Assembly: GCF_030146175.1 (NCBI RefSeq)
Contig: NZ_JASLCE010000053.1
Location: 1 to 40,425, forward strand
Source of the DNA: Flavobacterium sp.
Lineage (GTDB): Bacteria; Bacteroidota; Bacteroidia; Flavobacteriales; Flavobacteriaceae
DNA: 40,425 nucleotides
Direction: 5' to 3'
Below are positions 35,329 through 40,425 of the stretch, in pieces. The first letter of the stretch is position 1. Each line of letters opens with the position of its first letter. Under the pieces are notes generated by a model. That model was not told where the DNA came from. It did not search any database and saw only the letters and a program-made list of their open reading frames with translations. The position numbers were made by a program, and so were the translations under genes.

Positions 35329-35937
35329 ATGGCTTTCGAATTACCAAAACTTCCATATGCCTATGACGCGTTAGAGCCTCATATTGATGCCCGTACAATG
35401 GAGATTCACCATTCTAAACATCACAATGCATATACTACGAATTTAAACGCTGCAATCGCAGGAACGGATTTAGAAGGCAAAACAATCGAAGAAATCCTTA
35501 ACGGTCTTGATTTGTCTAAAGCAGCTGTTCGTAATAATGGTGGTGGTTTTTACAATCACAATTTATTCTGGGAAGTGATGTCGCCAAACGGAGGCGGATT
35601 ACCAACAGGAGAATTAGCAGAGGCTATCAATGCTTCTTTTGGTTCTTTTGACGAATTTAAAGCGCAGTTTTCAAAAGCAGGTGCGACACAATTTGGTTCC
35701 GGATGGGCATGGTTATGTGTTCAGAAAGGTGGAAAACTTGATGTTTGCGGAACTCCAAATCAGGACAACCCGTTAATGCCCGGTATCGGATGTGGCGGAA
35801 CTCCTATTTTAGGAATGGACGTTTGGGAACATGCCTACTATTTGCACTATCAAAACAGAAGACCGGATTATATTGAGGCATTTTTCAATGTGATTAACTG
35901 GGCTGAAGTAGCAAAACGTTATGCAGCTGCAAAATAA
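35329..35937 (+). CDS. sodA: Superoxide dismutase, Mn-type (or cambialistic)
   Basis: A 202-residue Fe/Mn superoxide dismutase. Metal ligands are H27 ([11 protein letters not shown]), H78 ([11 protein letters not shown]), D165 and H169 (DVWEHAYYL). The Mn-type outer-sphere glutamine is Q146 (TPNQDNPL), and a Gly is found where Fe-SODs carry theirs, so Mn or cambialistic use is likely. No signal peptide, so cytoplasmic. Three cysteines (131, 141 and 156) lie near the C-terminal domain and are not conserved in the E. coli enzyme. The gene is divergent from addA and has its own terminator. Confidence 0.95.
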   Translation: MAFELPKLPYAYDALEPHIDARTMEIHHSKHHNAYTTNLNAAIAGTDLEGKTIEEILNGLDLSKAAVRNNGGGFYNHNLFWEVMSPNGGGLPTGELAEAINASFGSFDEFKAQFSKAGATQFGSGWAWLCVQKGGKLDVCGTPNQDNPLMPGIGCGGTPILGMDVWEHAYYLHYQNRRPDYIEAFFNVINWAEVAKRYAAAK

Positions 35938-35960
35938 TCTAAAATAACAACTACAAATAG

Positions 35961-35989
35961 CCCCGATGGTACTACTGTCGGGGTTTTTT
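35961..35989 (+). terminator. Terminator of sod
   Basis: CCCCGA (35961-35966) pairs with TCGGGG (35978-35983), with weaker pairs inside, followed by a T-run (35984-35989). Confidence 0.7.
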
Positions 35990-36003
35990 ATTGATCATAA
36001 AAT

Positions 36004-36033
36004 AAAAAGGTGGAATAGAATTCCACCCTTTTT
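36004..36033. terminator. Second hairpin between sod and purF
   Basis: AAAAAGGTGGAA pairs with TTCCACCCTTTTT (one bulged C) around TAGAA. It is flanked by A and T runs and could end purF transcripts from the other strand, though it lies about 130 bp past the purF stop. Confidence 0.55.
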
Positions 36034-36164
36034 GCCCCAAATCTACCATAAACTTAACCTACTAATGCTATGGTGATACAAATGTATTGTCAATGCTTTT
36101 TGCTATCAAAAAAATCAGATTATCTACTAATAAATTCGATAAAAAGCGTGTTTTTAACTACTTG

Positions 36165-38063
36165 TTAGTACGCGCGGGCGTCTTTACCTTCGTAAAAGTT
36201 CATAAAAGCACGGTTCACTACGCGATTACCACCATTGGTTGGATAGTCACCTGTGAAATACCAATCCCCTAAATTTTTCGGACAAGCCGTGTGTAAATTC
36301 TCCACGGTCTGGAAAATGATTTTCACTTCAGCATTAACATCCGACGAAGTTAACATCTCGGCAATCTTGTCTGAAATTTCCTGATCTGTAAACGGTGCGT
36401 ATATTTCTTTTACATAGTTTACCACTTCATTATCCGGAAGGTGTTCCTGTGCTTTTGATTTCTGATACACTTCGTCTACCAAATGGTACAGATTGCGTTC
36501 TTTCAACAACTCTAATGTAGCCTGAAATGCGATCAGACCTTCCAGCTTGGCCATATCAATTCCGTAACAATCCGGATAACGGATTTGCGGTGCCGAAGAG
36601 ACAATTACGATTTTCTTCGGATGCAAACGATCCATCATCTTGATAATACTCTTTTTTAAGGTTGTTCCCCGTACAATACTATCATCGATGATCACTAGAT
36701 TGTCACTTGGATTGATCACCCCATATGTCACATCGTATACATGTGCCACCAAATCGTCACGACTACTATCTTCGGTAATAAAGGTGCGCAGTTTCGCATC
36801 TTTAATCGCTACTTTTTCGGTTCGGAGTTTTACCGATAAAATATCCTGTAATTTTTCGGCCGTCAACACTTCTTTATTCGCTAAAATATCGGAAATCTTA
36901 CGTTGGTTTAAAAAATCCTGTGCCGCTTCGACCATTCCATAAAAAGAGGTTTCCGCTGTATTCGGTATATAAGAAAACACCGTATTATCGGTATCGTTTC
37001 CGATTGCTTCCAGAACCGCCGGCATGATCAACTTCCCTAATTCTTTGCGTTCCTGGTAAATTTCGGCATCACTTCCTCTTGAGAAATAAATTCTTTCGAA
37101 CGAACAGGCTTTTAACGGTAGGGCTTCGCGGATCTGTTCGTCCAGTACTCTTCCGTCTTTTTTAACGATAATCGCATGTCCCGGTGTGATTTCACGGATG
37201 GCTTCAAACGGTACGTTAAATACGGTTTGAATCACCGGTCTTTCGGACGCTACAACTACGATTTCGTCATCCTGATAATAGAATGCCGGACGGATTCCAG
37301 CCGGATCACGGGTTACAAAAGCATCGCCGTGTCCTAAAAGTCCCGCCATAGCATATCCTCCGTCCCAGTTTTTGGACGCGCGTCGTAAAATACGGGCAAT
37401 ATCCAAACGTTCTGCAATTTCCGGTGACGCTTCTCTTTTACTTAATCCTTCGTTTTTACATTGTTGGTACAAATCGGTTACTTCATCATCCAAAAAATGT
37501 CCGATTTTTTCCATTACGGTAACCGTATCGGCCATTTCTTTTGGATGTTGTCCCAATCGAACCAGGTCGTCAAACAATTCTTTAACATTGGTCATGTTAA
37601 AGTTTCCGGCCACAATCAGGTTGCGATGCATCCAGTTGTTCTGACGTAAAAACGGGTGTACACTTTCGATACTGTTTTTACCAAAAGTCCCATACCGTAC
37701 GTGTCCTAAAAACAATTCTCCGATATAGGGAATCTCCTGTTTCTGTAAATCCACGTTATCGTTATATTCCGGATGTGCGGTCAATTCTTCGTTTATACGC
37801 TGATTGATTTGCGCAAAAATATCCTGTATCGGCTGTGACTGGTTGGAACGAATTCTGCTAATATAGCGTTCTCCCGGTTCCACATCCAGTTTAATACTTG
37901 CCAAACCGGCTCCATCTTGTCCTCTGTTATGTTGTTTCTCCATTAAGAGATACATTTTCTGTATTCCGTAGAACGCAGAACCATATTTTTCTTTATAAAA
38001 GGATAATGGTTTTTTTAATCGTAAAAGGGCAATGCCACACTCGTGTTTTATTGCGTCACTCAT
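36165..38063 (-). CDS. purF: Amidophosphoribosyltransferase, long form
   Basis: A 632-residue enzyme for the first committed step of purine synthesis, PRPP plus glutamine to phosphoribosylamine. The glutaminase nucleophile is C9 after the short leader MSDAIKHE, with GHVRYGTFG and AGNFNMTN. The PRTase PRPP loop VIIDDSIVRGTTL lies at about 455-467. Canonical PurF is about 470-505 residues. This Bacteroidota variant has extra segments, including an insertion before GHVRYG and a C-terminal extension after the PRTase domain. Whether it works as the main PurF or a paralogue cannot be told here. A CAA-rich leader directly precedes the ATG. Confidence 0.88.
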   Translation of the reverse strand: MSDAIKHECGIALLRLKKPLSFYKEKYGSAFYGIQKMYLLMEKQHNRGQDGAGLASIKLDVEPGERYISRIRSNQSQPIQDIFAQINQRINEELTAHPEYNDNVDLQKQEIPYIGELFLGHVRYGTFGKNSIESVHPFLRQNNWMHRNLIVAGNFNMTNVKELFDDLVRLGQHPKEMADTVTVMEKIGHFLDDEVTDLYQQCKNEGLSKREASPEIAERLDIARILRRASKNWDGGYAMAGLLGHGDAFVTRDPAGIRPAFYYQDDEIVVVASERPVIQTVFNVPFEAIREITPGHAIIVKKDGRVLDEQIREALPLKACSFERIYFSRGSDAEIYQERKELGKLIMPAVLEAIGNDTDNTVFSYIPNTAETSFYGMVEAAQDFLNQRKISDILANKEVLTAEKLQDILSVKLRTEKVAIKDAKLRTFITEDSSRDDLVAHVYDVTYGVINPSDNLVIIDDSIVRGTTLKKSIIKMMDRLHPKKIVIVSSAPQIRYPDCYGIDMAKLEGLIAFQATLELLKERNLYHLVDEVYQKSKAQEHLPDNEVVNYVKEIYAPFTDQEISDKIAEMLTSSDVNAEVKIIFQTVENLHTACPKNLGDWYFTGDYPTNGGNRVVNRAFMNFYEGKDARAY

Positions 38064-38091
38064 AGTTGTTGTGTTGTTGTTGTGTATTAAT

Positions 38092-38115
38092 AAAAAAAGC
38101 CCCGTTTCGAGGCTT
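38092..38115 (-). terminator. Terminator between the PfkB-kinase gene and purF
   Basis: On the minus strand AAGCCTCG pairs with CGGGGCTT (one T-G pair, 3-nt loop), followed by a T-run. It ends about 30 bp before the purF start. Confidence 0.65.
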
Positions 38116-38127
38116 CGGATGTTTCCG

Positions 38128-39057
38128 TTAATCTTGTAATGCGATGTCGAACTGTGTCAGCGCTTTAAACTGTTGTAGTCGGGACAGTACTTCGTGTTTT
38201 TCCAAACGCTCCATACGTTGTGTTCCGAATTCTTCTACACAGAACGAGGCTAAGTTCGAACCGTATACAATTGCATTTTTCATATTGCCAAACGAAATGT
38301 TTTCGCTTTGTGCAATAAATCCTGAGAACCCTCCTGCGAAAGTATCTCCGGCTCCAGTCGGATCAAAAACTTCCTCCAGCGGTAAAGCCGGTGCAAAGAA
38401 AACATCTTTATTATGGAACAATAACGCTCCGTGTTCTCCTTTTTTGATCACTACATATTTTGGTCCCATTGTATGAATTTTGGCTGCCGCTTTAACCAGC
38501 GAATATTCTCCTGATAGCTGACGCGCTTCTTCATCGTTAATGGTAATTACATCTACTCGTTTCATTACGTCCAGTAATTCCGGTAGTGCACAATCCATCC
38601 AGAAGTTCATGGTATCCAATACCACCAATTTCGGACGCGTTGTCATCTGATCCAGAACACTGCTTTGTACAATCGGGTGCAGGTTTCCTAACATAACCAC
38701 ATCGGCATCGGTATAATCGGCCGGTACTTTCGGTTGGAAATCCGCTAATACATTTAATTGGGTATCCAAGGTATCTCTGGAATTCAAATCGTTATGGTAG
38801 CGTCCGCTCCAAAAGAACGTTTTTCCACCTTTAACCACTTCCACTCCCGAAATATCGATGTTTTTATTTCGAAGCAAGTCCAAATACGCTTCCGGAAAAT
38901 CTTCTCCTACAACAGAAACGATAGCTGATTTTATATTAAAAAATGACGCCGACAATCCGATATACGTTGCCGCCCCACCTAGAATCTTGTCAGTTTTTCC
39001 GAATGGCGTTTCAATCGCATCAAACGCAACGGTACCTACAATTAATAGTTTGTTCAT
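38128..39057 (-). CDS. PfkB-family carbohydrate or nucleoside kinase
   Basis: A 309-residue ribokinase-fold sugar kinase. The N-terminal GGAATYIGLSASFF and the ATP and catalytic motif DPTGAGDTFAGGF (near 231-243, with the catalytic Asp) define the PfkB family. The substrate is not evident from sequence. Candidates are ribose, adenosine or a hexose phosphate, and its position by purF might suggest a nucleoside role, which is inference. It has a clean promoter upstream and a terminator downstream. Confidence 0.88.
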   Translation of the reverse strand: MNKLLIVGTVAFDAIETPFGKTDKILGGAATYIGLSASFFNIKSAIVSVVGEDFPEAYLDLLRNKNIDISGVEVVKGGKTFFWSGRYHNDLNSRDTLDTQLNVLADFQPKVPADYTDADVVMLGNLHPIVQSSVLDQMTTRPKLVVLDTMNFWMDCALPELLDVMKRVDVITINDEEARQLSGEYSLVKAAAKIHTMGPKYVVIKKGEHGALLFHNKDVFFAPALPLEEVFDPTGAGDTFAGGFSGFIAQSENISFGNMKNAIVYGSNLASFCVEEFGTQRMERLEKHEVLSRLQQFKALTQFDIALQD

Positions 39058-39080
39058 AAAACGTGTTGAAAATTAGGGTG

Positions 39081-39111
39081 CAAATATACTTCATAAGTTT
39101 CAGAGTTGCAA
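39081..39111 (-). promoter_or_regulatory. Promoter of the PfkB-kinase gene
   Basis: Minus-strand TTG (39109-39111), 20 bp, then TATATTTG (39081-39088), which ends 23 bp before the ATG. Confidence 0.6.
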
Positions 39112-39156
39112 CGATTCAGCCTCACAAAGTAATGGTAAAGTTTTACAATACGATCG

Positions 39157-39633
39157 TTAATCGTGCTGCACTTTTTCATAATAGGTATCCACCGAAAGCT
39201 TTTCCTGTTGTGAAGCCATTACCGCCAATTGGTCACAACGCTCATTTTGAGGATGATTGTTATGCCCTTTGATCCATCTGAAATCGACGCGGTGTTTGCG
39301 GTATATCTTTAGAAAACGCATCCACAGATCGGGGTTTTTCTTGCCGTCGAAGTTTTTCTTTTCCCATCCGAACACCCATCCTTTTAAAACGGAATCGACC
39401 ACATATTTGGAATCCGAAACCACCAAAACACTTGTTCCCTGAATTTTAAGTTTTTCCAGGCCAACAATTACCGCCAGCAATTCCATTCGGTTATTGGTTG
39501 TTAATCGGAATCCTTCGTAAAATTCTTTTTTATACGGTTTGCCTACCCATTGCAGGATTACGCCATAACCGCCCGGGCCCGGATTTCCTTTTGCCGCACC
39601 GTCTGTATATATATGTACTTCGTGAGAATGCAC
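39157..39633 (-). CDS. rnhA: Ribonuclease HI
   Basis: A 158-residue RNase H that degrades the RNA strand of RNA-DNA hybrids. The four catalytic acids are D11 (YTDGAAKGNPGPGG), E51 (NNRMELLAV), D74 (VVSDSKYV) and D134 (NERCDQLA), with H124 in WIKGHNN. It begins with GTG one base after the purN stop, and the start places D11 as in E. coli RnhA (D10). It is very likely translated from the purN transcript. Confidence 0.94.
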   Translation of the reverse strand: MHSHEVHIYTDGAAKGNPGPGGYGVILQWVGKPYKKEFYEGFRLTTNNRMELLAVIVGLEKLKIQGTSVLVVSDSKYVVDSVLKGWVFGWEKKNFDGKKNPDLWMRFLKIYRKHRVDFRWIKGHNNHPQNERCDQLAVMASQQEKLSVDTYYEKVQHD

Positions 39634-39634
39634 T

Positions 39635-40198
39635 TTATGCTTTTAATAAGTTTTCGATTACTATTGAAAAATGCTCGTGTTCCAACTCCTGAACTTTGGC
39701 CGCGATGGCTTCGGGTGTGGTACAACCTTCTACCGATACGGTTGCCTGAAACAAGATTCCGCCTTCATCATACTGTTCGTTTACATAATGAATCGTGATA
39801 CCGGTTTCTTTTTCGCCATTTTCGAGTATGGCGCGGTGTACATTCATTCCATACATCCCTTTTCCGCCGTATTTTGGCAATAGAGCCGGGTGAATGTTTA
39901 TAATTTTTCCCGGATATTGTTCGATTATCGACTCCGGAAACTTCCAAAGGAAGCCGGCCAAAACGATTAAATCGGGATCGATTGTCTTAATTTTTGTCAA
40001 AACGGTACCGTCAGAAAGCGCATTTTTGTCGAAAACGACGGTCGAAATTCCTAAATTTTGGGATTTCTCTAACACTTTTGCATCCGGTTTGTTCGAAAAA
40101 ACAGCCGAAACAACCCCTGAATTACTATTTTTAAAGTGTAAAATTATTTTTTCTGCATTGCTTCCCGAACCCGAGGCAAATATGACGATCTTTCTCAT
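39635..40198 (-). CDS. purN: Phosphoribosylglycinamide formyltransferase
   Basis: A 187-residue enzyme that transfers a formyl group from 10-formyl-THF to GAR in purine synthesis. The PRPP-moiety loop ASGSGSNAEKII lies at 8-19. The catalytic residues are N101, H103 (NIHPALLP) and D144 (YDEGGILF). It is divergent from acpP across 174 bp, an arrangement common in flavobacteria, and forms an operon with rnhA. No clear TAnnTTTG element was found on its side. Confidence 0.95.
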   Translation of the reverse strand: MRKIVIFASGSGSNAEKIILHFKNSNSGVVSAVFSNKPDAKVLEKSQNLGISTVVFDKNALSDGTVLTKIKTIDPDLIVLAGFLWKFPESIIEQYPGKIINIHPALLPKYGGKGMYGMNVHRAILENGEKETGITIHYVNEQYDEGGILFQATVSVEGCTTPEAIAAKVQELEHEHFSIVIENLLKA

Positions 40199-40313
40199 TT
40201 ATCCTTTGTTTTTCAGACCGCAAAAAAAAGAATAATAAATGATATTAAACAGTTTTTGAGAGCCTTTTCAAATTAATTTTTTATTTTCGTAGCTACATTT
40301 ATTAACTAAAATG

Positions 40314-40342
40314 TTGTTTTAAAATAAAGTTTTTTATTTTTG
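40314..40342 (+). promoter_or_regulatory. Promoter of acpP
   Basis: TTG (40314-40316), 18 bp, then TATTTTTG (40335-40342), ending 30 bp before the ATG. Confidence 0.55.
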
Positions 40343-40372
40343 CCAACAAATTAAATTTTAAAATTAAAGATT

Positions 40373-40425
40373 ATGTCAGACATTGCATCAAGAGTAAAAG
40401 CGATTATCGTAGACAAATTAGGTGT
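40373..40425 (+). CDS. acpP: Acyl carrier protein, N-terminal fragment cut by the window end
   Basis: The last 53 bp encode MSDIASRVKAIIVDKLGV, the conserved first helix of bacterial acyl carrier protein, the phosphopantetheinylated carrier of fatty acid synthesis. The gene continues beyond the window. Divergent from purN. Confidence 0.92.
   Translation, partial: MSDIASRVKAIIVDKLG

Noticed and set aside
36070..36168. Plus-strand ATG frame of 32 codons between sod and purF
   Set aside because: Low-complexity composition, no promoter, and it runs into the purF end on the other strand.

Overview
The window reads as a chromosomal segment of a member of the Flavobacteriaceae (Bacteroidota), most likely Flavobacterium or a close relative. 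This rests on the recurrent promoter element TAnnTTTG with a TTG-type -33 box about 18-20 bp upstream, the absence of Shine-Dalgarno sequences before most genes, a secreted protein with a type IX secretion (T9SS) type B C-terminal domain, a three-gene succinate dehydrogenase with the Bacteroidota-type single cytochrome b subunit, and the long Bacteroidota form of PurF. Almost every gene is a full-length, recognisable chromosomal gene. I see no phage, insertion sequence, CRISPR array or rRNA.

Layout. 1-2.3 kb: a CAU-anticodon tRNA, methylmalonyl-CoA epimerase (minus), and divergently rbfA with a Lol-type ABC permease. 2.3-5.2 kb: a MATE exporter behind a folded leader, convergent with dusB; then a 335-bp gap. 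5.2-12.4 kb (plus): lepA, a 1350-residue T9SS cell-surface protein with eight tandem repeats of about 71 residues, and thiL. 12.4-12.85 kb: a 422-bp gap with several unusual features. 12.8-18.4 kb: glyS and a membrane-anchored coiled-coil protein (minus), a ComF-type phosphoribosyltransferase and an Ig-like lipoprotein (plus), and an omega-amidase (minus) whose 3' end overlaps the lipoprotein gene. 18.6-22.2 kb: the sdhCAB operon (minus). 22.4-24.2 kb: a ChaN-family protein and an unknown lipoprotein (minus). 24.3-26.5 kb: aminopeptidase P and an alpha/beta hydrolase (plus). 26.5-35.2 kb (minus): addA, kbl, ompA-like and addB, so the two halves of an AddAB-type recombination nuclease are separated by a threonine-catabolism gene and a porin gene. 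35.3-35.9 kb: superoxide dismutase (plus). 36.2-40.2 kb (minus): purF, a PfkB kinase, rnhA and purN. 40.37 kb to the end: the first codons of acpP.

The genes serve translation (tRNA, rbfA, lepA, glyS, dusB), purine synthesis (purF, purN), central metabolism (sdh, mce, kbl), DNA repair (addAB, rnhA), the envelope (Lol permease, OmpA, two lipoproteins, T9SS adhesin-like protein) and oxidative stress (sod). No complete new system is evident. The points worth a second look are the repeat protein, the structured leader of the MATE gene, an upstream ORF overlapping lepA that resembles an ECF sigma N-terminus, the motif-rich 12.4-12.85 kb gap, apparently leaderless promoters at rbfA and glyS, and terminators placed almost on the start of addB and just ahead of purF.
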